From Gammaproteobacteria bacterium (lineage in GTDB: Bacteria; Pseudomonadota; Gammaproteobacteria; GRL18), in the NCBI GenBank assembly GCA_016744375.1, contig JADGEM010000030.1:1-52401 (forward strand): DNA of 52,401 nucleotides. Reading direction: 5' to 3'. Of this stretch, positions 44,351-52,401 are shown piece by piece; the stretch's first letter is position 1; each line of letters begins with the position of its first letter. A model generated the notes under the pieces. The model was not told the origin of the DNA, ran no database searches, and worked only from the letters and a program-made list of their open reading frames with translations. The position numbers and the translations under genes are program-made.

Positions 44351-44672
44351 GTGCAAACCTTGAGTCATTAAAACAGATTGTATTATTCTTATTATCGGTC
44401 AAAGTCCAAAAAAACTTGAGAATTGACTAAAATTGCTTTTTTGAAAGCTGATAGTCCTCATTTTAGATGGATATTTGTAATATATCCAATTATTTAAAAA
44501 ACCTGTTTTTTGTTGGGTTATTTACACTCAGTTTGGGTATTTCTGCCTGATCAGAATAAATTATTGGCAATAAAAAGCCATTAGAAGTATTTTTTTTCAA
44601 GAATTAATGACGAACAGGCTCAACAAGGCTAAAATAGTAATTACATAAAGACAAGTAATGGTAGAACGAATA
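44351..44672. other. Divergent intergenic region between the VWA gene and fabB
   Basis: AT-rich, no coding frame with a ribosome site. Promoters for both neighbours should be here. A TTGACT at about 44425 has no good -10 partner. Nothing else stands out. Confidence 0.45.
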
Positions 44673-45902
44673 ATGAAGCGAGTAGTTATAACTGGACTGG
44701 GCATTGTATCGTGTCTTGGGAATGATAAACAGGCCGTTTTAGAATCTCTTCGCAACGGTCAATCCGGGATTCAATTTAAGGAAGAATACAAAGAAATGGG
44801 CATGCGCAGCCATGTAGCCGGTAGTATTCAAATTGATCTGGATGAATTTATTGATCGAAAAGTGAAACGTTTTATGGGCAGTGCAGCAGCTTATGCCTAT
44901 ATATCAATGCAGCAGGCAATTGCTGATTCCGGGCTATCTGAAGAAGAGGTTTCAAATAACCGAACTGGACTTATTGCTGGTTCTGGCGGTGCTTCATCAG
45001 AAAATCAGGTGCTGGCTGCCGATATTTTGCGGGCAAAAGGCATTCGCCGAGTTGGCCCCTATATGGTACCCAGGACAATGGCCAGTACGATTTCTGCATG
45101 TCTGGCCACACCCTTTAAAATAAAAGGTTTGAATTATTCAATCAGCTCAGCCTGTGCAACCAGCACTCACTGTATTGGTAATGCCGTTGAACAAATTCAG
45201 TTTGGTAAACAGGATATTATTTTTGCCGGTGGTGGTGAAGAAGAGCACTGGACTCTTAGTATGTTGTTTGATGGCATGGGGGCCCTGTCAAGCAAGTATA
45301 ATGAAACACCTCAGAAGGCTTCGAGACCGTATGACGCCTCTCGTGATGGTTTTGTTATTGCTGGCGGTGGTGGCATGTTGGTCCTGGAAGAGCTCGAGCA
45401 TGCCAAGGCACGTGGAGCGAAAATATATGCCGAAGTGACAGGCTATGGTGCTACGTCCGATGGTGTTGATATGGTTGCACCTTCAGGCGAAGGTGCTGTC
45501 AGGTGTATGCAGCAGGCTCTCAGCACAGTGAGTCAATCAATTGATTATATTAACACTCATGGCACAAGCACACCTGTGGGTGATTTGAAAGAAATTGAGG
45601 CCATTAGAGAAACATTCTCCATATCTAACACAACTGTACCACCACTGAGTTCAACCAAGTCATTGACTGGACACTCTCTTGGTGCTGCAGGTGTTCATGA
45701 GGCTATTTATTGCTTGCTAATGATGGAAAATAATTTTATTGCTGCCTCAGCAAACGCTGATATTGAGCATATGGATGAAAAAGTATCGGATATGCCCATT
45801 GTGACTAAAATGAGAGACAATCAGTCCTTAAATACGGTCATGACAAATAATTTTGGTTTTGGTGGAACGAATGCCTGTCTGGTTTTACAGAAATTGGTTT
45901 AA
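44673..45902 (+). CDS. fabB: 3-oxoacyl-ACP synthase I (KAS I)
   Basis: FabB elongates acyl chains and is needed for unsaturated fatty acid synthesis. The thiolase-fold protein has nucleophile Cys161 in [19 protein letters not shown], His in [11 protein letters not shown], His in [12 protein letters not shown] and the end [14 protein letters not shown]. The many identities with Escherichia coli FabB, such as MGMRSHVAG and [16 protein letters not shown], separate it from FabF. ATG 44673 gives the standard [10 protein letters not shown] start, though 44658 is also possible and better spaced from AAAGAC. The usual partner fabA is not beside it. Confidence 0.95.
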   Translation: MKRVVITGLGIVSCLGNDKQAVLESLRNGQSGIQFKEEYKEMGMRSHVAGSIQIDLDEFIDRKVKRFMGSAAAYAYISMQQAIADSGLSEEEVSNNRTGLIAGSGGASSENQVLAADILRAKGIRRVGPYMVPRTMASTISACLATPFKIKGLNYSISSACATSTHCIGNAVEQIQFGKQDIIFAGGGEEEHWTLSMLFDGMGALSSKYNETPQKASRPYDASRDGFVIAGGGGMLVLEELEHAKARGAKIYAEVTGYGATSDGVDMVAPSGEGAVRCMQQALSTVSQSIDYINTHGTSTPVGDLKEIEAIRETFSISNTTVPPLSSTKSLTGHSLGAAGVHEAIYCLLMMENNFIAASANADIEHMDEKVSDMPIVTKMRDNQSLNTVMTNNFGFGGTNACLVLQKLV

Positions 45903-46021
45903 ACTTAATAAGTCTTGTTTGAAATAAGATAGATTCTAAATCAGGATACATTCCTGAGCTTATGTTAAATGTATTCAAAGGTTGGAGATTTTATAGTGAA
46001 TAGTTTTGCCGGTTTCATCTT

Positions 46022-46939
46022 ATGAGTGGTTCGCAAGCAACAATATTGGTTGTTGATGATGAGCCATTCAATCTTGAAATTATAGAAGAATATCTTGATG
46101 GTGAAGGATACATTCTGCATACCGCTGAAGATGGTCTTGATGCCTGGACCCAGCTTGAAGCCAATCCAGGAAAGTTTGATGTTGTTTTACTCGATCGTAT
46201 GATGCCCAAACTTGATGGTATGGATGTTCTGCGAAAAATTAAAAGTCATCGAAAGCTTAAGTCCACGCCCGTTATTTTACAAACGGCTAAAGCTTCGCAG
46301 CAAAATATTATTGAAGGGATGGAGTCAGGGGCTTATTATTATCTGACAAAACCATTTGACGATGAAATGTTATGCTCTATTGTCAAAACAGCATTAGAAG
46401 ATAAATTGCGCTATGATTTGCTGAAATTGAAGCTTGAAGAGAGTGTCAGGGGGTTGGCTGTGATACAGGAAGCTCATTTTGAATTTCAAACAATTGATGA
46501 AGCCAATGATCTTGCGAAGGTTTTGGCCAATGCCTGCGCTTATCCTGACAGGGTCGTGACCGGGATTTCAGAGCTGTTAATTAATGCGGTTGAACATGGT
46601 AATCTTGAAATCTGTTATGAGGATAAAACACGACTCGTTGCTAAAGATGAGTGGAAGGATGAGGTGAACAGGCGTCTGCAGTTGCCAGAATATACAGACA
46701 AAAAAGTCCTTGTCAGGTTTCAGCGTAAGAATTCGGTTAATAGAATTCTTATTGAAGATGAAGGCAGTGGCTTTGAATGGAAAAACTACCTCGAACTTGA
46801 TCCGCAAAGAGCGTTTGACTCACATGGTCGAGGTATAGCCATGGCTAAAATGACCAGTGTTGATGAAATAAATTATCAGGGATGTGGCAATAAGGTTGAA
46901 CTCATTATTCAGGGAGTCATAAACAGTTCTCAAACATGA
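46022..46939 (+). CDS. Response regulator with C-terminal GHKL (RsbW-type) ATPase domain
   Basis: Residues about 5-125 are a receiver (ILVVDDEPFNLEIIEEYL, phospho-Asp in VVLLDRMMPKLDG, Lys in YYLTKPFDDEM). Residues about 170-300 form an HATPase_c_2 domain (ISELLINAVEHGNLEI, EDEGSGFEWKNY, GRGIAMAKMTSVDEI). No His-box exists, so it is not a histidine kinase; the domain is like anti-sigma factor kinases. It may switch on phosphorylation to regulate a partner. No sigma factor or anti-anti-sigma gene is adjacent. The ribosome site before the ATG is weak. Confidence 0.88.
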   Translation: MSGSQATILVVDDEPFNLEIIEEYLDGEGYILHTAEDGLDAWTQLEANPGKFDVVLLDRMMPKLDGMDVLRKIKSHRKLKSTPVILQTAKASQQNIIEGMESGAYYYLTKPFDDEMLCSIVKTALEDKLRYDLLKLKLEESVRGLAVIQEAHFEFQTIDEANDLAKVLANACAYPDRVVTGISELLINAVEHGNLEICYEDKTRLVAKDEWKDEVNRRLQLPEYTDKKVLVRFQRKNSVNRILIEDEGSGFEWKNYLELDPQRAFDSHGRGIAMAKMTSVDEINYQGCGNKVELIIQGVINSSQT

Positions 46940-47009
46940 CTCTCAAATAACACCCTCTTGGTTAAACCGTTCGTAATATTAATCCTTTATATATTGTATC
47001 CAACTATTG

Positions 47010-47843
47010 TTAATTGAATGAAGCGGTGTTGCTCAATGAATTAATTTTGAATTCTATTGCCGGCATTATAATTTCAAATAAATTTTTGAAATCATTGTGT
47101 TGATTGATTTCAACCGGAGTGTTCTTTATTAATATTGAAATATGAGGATAAGTAACAATAGTGTTAGAATTGAAATCAAAAAATTGATCGGTACTTTTGC
47201 AATAGTCAAGTAAAGATTGTTCAAGGGCTGAAGCCTCAGCTTGATTTGAAAAATGGAAAGTCTTTGCCTGAGTTCTTAATTGAAAAGTACAATTTAGATT
47301 TACTTCCTGGCATAGGTTTAATAAGAACTGACCTAATGTATCCAGTGATGTGCAGACACAGCATGCGCTTAAAAATGTAATAATCGCTGTAGAACTTTTT
47401 TTGAAGTGGAAAGCTGCTGCAAGAGTGCTGTTTTCAGGAAAACTCTCTTTTTTCTGACTGGCTTCTTTGAGCGAGTTTTTAACCATTTTAATTGTCTGTT
47501 TAATGGTCTCTTCAAGCTCTGCGTGGTTGAATGGTTTTGTGATGTAATCCTGTCCTCCCGCTTCATACGCTTTGATTTTATCCTCAAAAGAGCCGCGTGC
47601 TGAGACAAATATAATAGGAATGTCACGGGTTGTCGCTATTTGTTTAAGTTGGCGACATGTTTCATAACCATCCATGCCTACCATAGAAACATCTAAAAGG
47701 ACTAAATCAGGCTTTATCTTCTTAATGTTATTAATGCACTCTTCGCCAGAAGATGCTAAAGCAACGTCAAATGTATCAGCAAACAATTCTTCTACAATTG
47801 CCTGGTTAATTGGTTCGTCATCAACAGAGAGTAATTTATACAT
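47010..47843 (-). CDS. Response regulator with unrecognised C-terminal domain
   Basis: The N-terminal receiver (about 1-122) has LSVDDEPINQAIVEELF, phospho-Asp in LVLLDVSMVGMDGYE and Lys in YITKPFNHAELE. A linker leads to about 130 residues (STAIITFLSACCVCTSLDTLGQFLLNLCQEV onward) that I cannot assign; it has no DNA-binding or GGDEF motif. A similar arrangement occurs in stand-alone two-component regulators. Upstream on the same strand lies the remnant of a histidine kinase, which may have been its partner. Confidence 0.82.
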   Translation of the reverse strand: MYKLLSVDDEPINQAIVEELFADTFDVALASSGEECINNIKKIKPDLVLLDVSMVGMDGYETCRQLKQIATTRDIPIIFVSARGSFEDKIKAYEAGGQDYITKPFNHAELEETIKQTIKMVKNSLKEASQKKESFPENSTLAAAFHFKKSSTAIITFLSACCVCTSLDTLGQFLLNLCQEVNLNCTFQLRTQAKTFHFSNQAEASALEQSLLDYCKSTDQFFDFNSNTIVTYPHISILIKNTPVEINQHNDFKNLFEIIMPAIEFKINSLSNTASFN

Positions 47844-47936
47844 AATTTAAATGTTTTTAAAAATTAATTTGTACTGGGAGTCTATTTTTATTATAGACCA
47901 TATATTTTGATATCTTCTACGTGTATTCATCTTTTT

Positions 47937-48200
47937 GAGATTGAAGCAGGATACTGAAAGAAACAGTTGTGTCTTTTCCATAAGACACTCTGAGCCTTGA
48001 TTATGCCATGATGGCCTTCGATAATTTCTTTACAAATGGCCAGGTCCAGGCCTGTATCTCCACGCCAGTGTTGGTTTTACTGCTTTGTACAAATTGATCA
48101 AAGATGGTTTCCAGCTCATTAACAGGAACACCAATGCCTTCATCTTTTACATCAATTCCTATTGCTGATTGCTTATTAACTAAAGTTATTACTGTCCTTA
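47937..48200 (-). pseudogene. Remnant of a histidine kinase ATPase domain
   Basis: Reverse-strand translation gives VITLVNKQSAIGIDVKDEGIG, then VPVNELETIFDQFVQSSKTNTG (the N and F/G1 boxes of HATPase). A one-base frameshift then leads to DTGLDLAICKEIIEGHHGIIKAQS (G2 box and last strand). Everything before the ATPase domain is missing. The order and spacing fit a kinase of the EGHHG type. It sits 90 nt upstream of a response regulator on the same strand. Confidence 0.85.
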
Positions 48201-48264
48201 TAACTGATCATTAAAGCACATGAATTCATGAAACATAAGTGTCATTATTATTAAGAGGTGGCTT

Positions 48265-48921
48265 TTATCCACGTAATGAAAGAACAGGCCAATGGTGCTC
48301 TGCAGCATATTGTGCTAACTTTTCATCTGGGTCCACGGCAACCGGATAGGTGACTTTTAATAATAATGGCAAATCATTTATCGAATCGCTGTAAAAATGG
48401 CTATTTTCTAATGAATATTTGTTTTCCTGCAGCCATATAGAAAGGCGCTCAACCTTGCCATCCTGAAAGCAGGGAATGCCTGCAACATTGCCTGTGTATT
48501 GATTATTTTTTTGTTCAGGGAGTGTTGCAATAATACCATCAACCCCCAGCTTTTTGGCAATAGGTGCTGTCACAAAATGATTGGTTGCAGTAATAATTAA
48601 TAGATAATCATTGCTTTGTCGGTGTTTTTCCAACAATGCTTCTGCTTTTGGCAACCAGATGTCATTGATTTTATTCTGCATAAATTCCTGATGCAGTTTT
48701 GATAATGTTTCCAGAGAATGTTGACTTAAAGGGGCCAGGCTGAATTTAAGAAAATCGTAGATATCAAGCGTTCCAGCCTTATACTCATCATAAAATCGTT
48801 GATTTTCCTGTTCATAGAAAACCGGATCGACTAAAGCTTTTTCAACTAAAAATTGCCCCCACAGGTAATCACTATCACCACCAATTAGCGTGTTATCCAG
48901 ATCAAATATTGCTAAATTCAC
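48265..48921 (-). CDS. HAD-IB family hydrolase (phosphoserine phosphatase-like)
   Basis: HAD hydrolases remove phosphate from small molecules. The 218-residue protein has motif I IFDLDNTLIGGDSD (Asp7, Asp9), motif II in LLIITATNHFVTAPIA, and motif IV DSINDLPLL. A helical cap lies at about 20-90. Members of this subgroup beside rppH-ptsP are known in pseudomonads and are annotated only as HAD-IB; the substrate is uncertain. It is divergent from rppH. Confidence 0.88.
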   Translation of the reverse strand: MNLAIFDLDNTLIGGDSDYLWGQFLVEKALVDPVFYEQENQRFYDEYKAGTLDIYDFLKFSLAPLSQHSLETLSKLHQEFMQNKINDIWLPKAEALLEKHRQSNDYLLIITATNHFVTAPIAKKLGVDGIIATLPEQKNNQYTGNVAGIPCFQDGKVERLSIWLQENKYSLENSHFYSDSINDLPLLLKVTYPVAVDPDEKLAQYAAEHHWPVLSLRG

Positions 48922-49194
48922 TTGTTTTGCCCACTTTGAAACGAAAAGAAGCTGATTTTACCACTTTTCTTGAAATAAACAGTGATATAATTTATCGTAA
49001 ATCTCTTTACTAAGATAAAATAGCCAACAAACTGATTTGGAATTGTATGTGGTTAAAAAGACTGCGGAAAGTTTTACTTGACTGAGGGTTTTTCCTATAT
49101 GCTGAAGGTTGTTTATACCAGTTGAAAGCTCTAGAAGGCTTGTTTTCCAATTCGTTCCTTCTTTATTTCTTAATTTGACTATAATAGATGGTGT

Positions 49195-49707
49195 GTGATT
49201 TTGATTGATTCAGAAGGCTATCGAGCAAATGTCGGCATTATTATATTTAATGATGACGGCAAATTGTTTTGGGCACGTAGAGTAGGCCAGGATGCCTGGC
49301 AGTTCCCTCAGGGAGGGATCGCTCATTCTGAATCTCCTGAACAGGCGGTTTATAGAGAGCTATGTGAAGAAACGGGGCTTACAGAAAAAGACGTAAAAAT
49401 TGTTGCGCAAACAGAGGGGTGGCTACGATACAACCTACCAGAACATCTTGTGCGTCGCTATAAACATCCCGTTTGTATTGGTCAAAAACAAAAATGGTTT
49501 ATGCTCCGTTTACTTGCAGGTGATGCATCATTTGCACTGGATCATAATAGGCGGCCTGAATTTGATCTTTGGAAATGGACAGATTACTGGACACCATTAA
49601 AAGAAGTAATTTCCTTTAAGCGGGATGTTTATAAACAGGCCCTGGAGTTTTTTGAGCCCACCTTGCTCAGCGAACAATTAACTCGCAGAGAAGGCTCCTA
49701 TAAATAA
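49195..49707 (+). CDS. rppH: RNA 5'-pyrophosphohydrolase RppH
   Basis: RppH removes pyrophosphate from the 5' end of mRNA to start decay. The Nudix box GGIAHSESPEQAVYRELCEETGL spans residues about 40-62. WQFPQGGI and the C-terminal FDLWKWTDYWTPLKEVISFKRDVY are RppH hallmarks. The 49195 GTG gives MILIDSEGYRANVG; TTG at 49201 would give MIDSEGYRANVG, which fits the usual MID-start better. Neither has a strong ribosome site. It lies 57 nt before ptsP, the common order. Confidence 0.95.
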   Translation: MILIDSEGYRANVGIIIFNDDGKLFWARRVGQDAWQFPQGGIAHSESPEQAVYRELCEETGLTEKDVKIVAQTEGWLRYNLPEHLVRRYKHPVCIGQKQKWFMLRLLAGDASFALDHNRRPEFDLWKWTDYWTPLKEVISFKRDVYKQALEFFEPTLLSEQLTRREGSYK

Positions 49708-49764
49708 AATAATAATAATTAGTCCGACTTAACGGCTTATTTAATAAAGGGGGAGTGTTTTTTT

Positions 49765-52047
49765 ATGTTGCAGACCTTGCGGCGTATTGTTCAGGAAGTC
49801 AATTCAACTCGTGATCTGAGTCAGGTTCTGGAGATCATTGTCCAAAGAGTAAAAAAAGCCATCAGTGCCGATGTTTGTTCAATCTATTTATTTGATTCTG
49901 ATGAAGAACTGTTTACTCTTATGGCCACTGATGGACTCAATTCTGAGCTTGTAGGACAAGTCCAAATGTCATTGGGTTCAGGGCTAGTTGGTCTGGTTGC
50001 ACAAAGAACTGATCCCCTTAATCTTGATGATGCCCATGAACACCCTGGATTTGAGCTCTTTACCTCTCTCAATGAAGAACGCTTTCATGGTTTTACAGGA
50101 ATACCAATTACCCACCATCGTGAAGTACTGGGTGTTATAGTGGTGCAGTCGGAATCATACAATCGCTTTTCCCAGGATGTTGTTAATTTTCTTGTCACAA
50201 TTGCAGCCCAATTAGCCAGTGCAATTATTAATGCTCAGGCAACCAGACAAATTCCTATTTATTCTACACAGGAAGTTTCAAAAGTTCGCAGGGATTATCG
50301 ACCCATGATAGGTCAGCCGGGTTCTCCTGGCGTTGCAGTTGGAAAAGCATTTTCTATTGCCTCATCTGTTTCTCTAAATGCCGTGCCTGACCGACCTGCA
50401 AAAGATGTGGCTAATGAAATCAATGTTTTTCGCCTGGCATTAGAATCCGTACGAAAGGATATTAAATCACTGTCTTTTCAATTGCTTTCTGATGGTTTGC
50501 CAACAGAAGATGTGGCTGTTTTTGATGCTTATCTTCTTATGTTGGATTCTAATACATTAATTGAAAGTACCATAACAAAAATTGAAACAGGTAACTGGGC
50601 CGCTGGTGCATTAAGGGAGACAATCACAGAACATATTCAGTTGTTTGGAGAAATGGATAACCCCTATCTTCAAGAACGAGTTAAAGACATCAGAGATTTG
50701 GGGCAAAGTATTTTCAATCAAATGCAGGGTATCAATGATTTGCCTGTTGATAAACTGTCCAAAGAGACCATTATTGTTGCAGATGATATTTCTGCAACAC
50801 TGCTTGCTGAAATTGCAAAAATAAATATATCCGGTATTGTCCTGAAAAGTGGCTCCAGAACCTCCCACGTTGCAATACTTGCCAGAGCAATGGGTATTCC
50901 TACAGTAGTAGGCGTCAGCGAATTACCAATAATGCAACTTGATGGTAGCCAGCTGGTTGCTGATGGTTACAGTGGTAAAGTTTACATATCACCCCCTGAT
51001 CATATCATTAAAGAATATTCACGATTAATCTCTCAAGAAGAAGAACTTTCTCAGGAATTAAGAGAGTTGACCGATAAACCGGCCACAACACTTGATGAAG
51101 TGAATATCCCCTTGTATGCCAACACCGGTTTAGTGGCGGATATTACACCCAGCAAAGAAAGTGGTGCAGAAGGAATAGGACTCTATAGAACAGAATATCC
51201 TTTTATGATCCGCCAACGTTTTCCTGGTGAAGAAGAACAGAGCACAATTTATAAAGAAGTTATGGAGTCTATGGCGCCAAAACCGGTTGTACTAAGAACG
51301 CTTGATATTGGTGGAGATAAATCTCTGAGTTATTTTCCTATTGAAGAAGATAATCCATTTTTAGGGTGGCGTGGTATAAGAGTCACGTTGGATCATCCGG
51401 AAATTTTTATGATTCAATTACGGGCAATGTTGATTGCGAGTAAAGGGCAAGATAATTTGAATATATTATTTCCCATGATTAGTACTATTGGGGAAGTGGA
51501 AGATTCTATAAATTTACTTGAGCGTGCCTACGAAGAATTATTGACTGAAGGACATCAAATAAAAATGCCCAAAGTCGGGGTGATGGTTGAAGTGCCCTCA
51601 GTTGTTTTTCAAATGAGGCGAATTGCATCTCTAGTTGATTTTGTGTCCATAGGTACGAATGACCTTATACAATATCTTATGGCTGTTGACAGAAATAATG
51701 CCAATGTTGCTGAACTGTATGATTCATTGAACCCTGCCGTTTTAACCGCAATCAAACTGGTTATAGACGAAGCACACAAAGAGGGCATTCCTGTGAGTGT
51801 CTGTGGAGAAATGGCAGGTGATCCATTGGCGGCTATTCTTTTACTTGGCATGTCTATTGACTCATTGAGTACCAGTGCTGCTTCTTTACCAGGAGTTAAA
51901 TGGTTGATTCGGAACTTTTCACACAAAGAAGCTAAAGAACTGGTAGAAAAAGCATTAGATATGAAAGATGCCTATGTTATCAAAAACATGTTAACGGAGA
52001 GAATTGAGAAGAAAGGGCTTGGTGGCTTAATCAGGGCTGGTCGATAG
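49765..52047 (+). CDS. ptsP: PtsP, phosphoenolpyruvate-protein phosphotransferase (Enzyme I-Ntr)
   Basis: PtsP starts the nitrogen phosphotransfer relay, passing phosphate from PEP to NPr. The N-terminal GAF domain (about 1-165; SRDLSQVLEIIVQRV, VCSIYLFD, GLVGLVAQR) senses small molecules. The EI part has phospho-His368 in SGSRTSHVAILARAMGIP, the PEP-binding barrel with TEYPFMIRQRFP, LRTLDIGGDK, and the C-terminal Cys in VSVCGEMAGDPLA. Length 760 is typical. GGGGGAG lies before the ATG. Confidence 0.97.
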   Translation: MLQTLRRIVQEVNSTRDLSQVLEIIVQRVKKAISADVCSIYLFDSDEELFTLMATDGLNSELVGQVQMSLGSGLVGLVAQRTDPLNLDDAHEHPGFELFTSLNEERFHGFTGIPITHHREVLGVIVVQSESYNRFSQDVVNFLVTIAAQLASAIINAQATRQIPIYSTQEVSKVRRDYRPMIGQPGSPGVAVGKAFSIASSVSLNAVPDRPAKDVANEINVFRLALESVRKDIKSLSFQLLSDGLPTEDVAVFDAYLLMLDSNTLIESTITKIETGNWAAGALRETITEHIQLFGEMDNPYLQERVKDIRDLGQSIFNQMQGINDLPVDKLSKETIIVADDISATLLAEIAKINISGIVLKSGSRTSHVAILARAMGIPTVVGVSELPIMQLDGSQLVADGYSGKVYISPPDHIIKEYSRLISQEEELSQELRELTDKPATTLDEVNIPLYANTGLVADITPSKESGAEGIGLYRTEYPFMIRQRFPGEEEQSTIYKEVMESMAPKPVVLRTLDIGGDKSLSYFPIEEDNPFLGWRGIRVTLDHPEIFMIQLRAMLIASKGQDNLNILFPMISTIGEVEDSINLLERAYEELLTEGHQIKMPKVGVMVEVPSVVFQMRRIASLVDFVSIGTNDLIQYLMAVDRNNANVAELYDSLNPAVLTAIKLVIDEAHKEGIPVSVCGEMAGDPLAAILLLGMSIDSLSTSAASLPGVKWLIRNFSHKEAKELVEKALDMKDAYVIKNMLTERIEKKGLGGLIRAGR

Positions 52048-52063
52048 ATAAATAACACTGATA

Positions 52064-52093
52064 TGTCGAGACAAGGCATGCCTTGTCTCGACA
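52064..52093. terminator. Perfect 30-bp palindrome after ptsP
   Basis: Fifteen-base arms (TGTCGAGACAAGGCA and its exact complement) meet without a spacer. In RNA it would form a strong stem. No T-tract follows, so it may act as a pause or a protein site rather than a plain intrinsic terminator. It separates ptsP from the rRNA promoter. Confidence 0.55.
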
Positions 52094-52140
52094 CAAATAT
52101 TATCAGGTTTCATGTTTTTTAAATTAAATGATAAAAAGTG

Positions 52141-52168
52141 TTGACGACAGATAATTACTGCGTATAAT
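52141..52168 (+). promoter_or_regulatory. rRNA operon promoter P1
   Basis: TTGACG (52141-52146), 16 nt, TATAAT (52163-52168). Near-consensus sigma-70 promoter upstream of an rrn leader. Confidence 0.85.
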
Positions 52169-52258
52169 GTGCATCTCAGTCAGCGGTACTGCTCTTGAGA
52201 AAGAGAAGAAAACCACTGAAGGAACAACGACTTAGAAGAAATTAAGCGCATTATTTAA

Positions 52259-52286
52259 TTGCAATATTATTAAATAGACGTATAAT
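52259..52286 (+). promoter_or_regulatory. rRNA operon promoter P2
   Basis: TTGCAA (52259-52264), 16 nt, TATAAT (52281-52286). Tandem with P1, about 118 nt downstream, the usual rrn P1-P2 layout. Confidence 0.75.
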
Positions 52287-52401
52287 ATGATTCAAGTTGT
52301 AACTGCTCTTTAAAAAGAAATCGAACAATTTGTGTGGGTTCTTAACAATCGACTCATGCGACAGGCGGTGCTAATAAGTTTACTTATTAATGCTGAGAGT
52401 C
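52287..52401 (+). promoter_or_regulatory. rRNA operon leader with boxA antitermination site
   Basis: TGCTCTTTAAAA at 52304-52315, then CAATTTGTGTGGGTTCTT, is the boxA-boxC type leader found before 16S rRNA in gammaproteobacteria. The 16S gene itself should begin beyond the window end; no 16S sequence is visible here. Confidence 0.85.

Overview
The window is chromosomal DNA of a low-to-mid G+C gammaproteobacterium. I judge this from gene order and family membership: guaB-guaA-tadA, a Pseudomonas-like flagellar/chemotaxis block, rppH-ptsP, FabB-type KAS I, RluA and exonuclease I. A linked pair of multihaem cytochromes, one resembling hydroxylamine oxidoreductase, hints at inorganic nitrogen (or sulfur) redox metabolism. 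I cannot name the species from sequence alone.

Layout. (1) 1-5974: the end of a CRISPR-Cas locus that looks like the minimal type I-F variant (I-F2/I-Fv). It has a cas5fv-like gene with its 5' part missing or broken, an intact cas6f (csy4), a decayed KilA-N domain gene, a leader holding a perfect rrn-type boxA, and one array of 67 repeats. The array contains a spacer used twice and one repeat mutated at the predicted Cas6f cleavage nucleotide. (2) 6006-12033: an exported pentapeptide-repeat protein, a PLD-family phosphodiesterase, guaB, guaA, tadA and an FKBP isomerase. (3) 12115-19560: a membrane GGDEF protein with a ruined active site but an intact I-site, a MltF-type lytic transglycosylase with no ordinary start codon, small membrane proteins, a hybrid histidine kinase, a TatD nuclease and an exported protein with a possible Cys-His-Asp triad. 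(4) 19818-34783: a flagellar/chemotaxis supercluster flhA-flhF-flhG-fliA-cheY-cheZ-cheA-motC-motD-parC-parP-cheW-(small)-DUF2802, with a sigma-54 site before flhA and a sigma-28 site before cheW. cheB, expected after cheA, is absent. (5) 34855-38467: a nine-haem cytochrome c fused to a cytochrome b561-like membrane domain, following an octahaem HAO-family cytochrome; a large nested inverted repeat lies between them. (6) 38791-47843: rluA, sbcB, a membrane protein with six tandem FliN-like DPWADALAEQ motifs in an operon with a VWA-domain protein, fabB, and two response regulators, one beside the wreck of a histidine kinase. (7) 48265-52401: HAD phosphatase, rppH, ptsP, then twin promoters and the boxA leader of an rRNA operon whose 16S gene lies beyond the window.

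How the genes work together. FlhF and FlhG set flagellar position and number, FlhA exports flagellar parts, FliA drives late genes, CheA/Y/Z/W signal to the motor, MotC/D power it, and ParC/ParP place the chemosensory array at the pole. GuaB and GuaA make GMP. The two cytochromes plausibly connect a periplasmic octahaem enzyme to the quinone pool. The most unusual items are the CRISPR locus (variant effector, boxA-bearing leader, mutated repeat), the FliN-like repeat protein, the degenerate GGDEF protein and the cytochrome pair. All calls come from reading the sequence; no database search or alignment was run.
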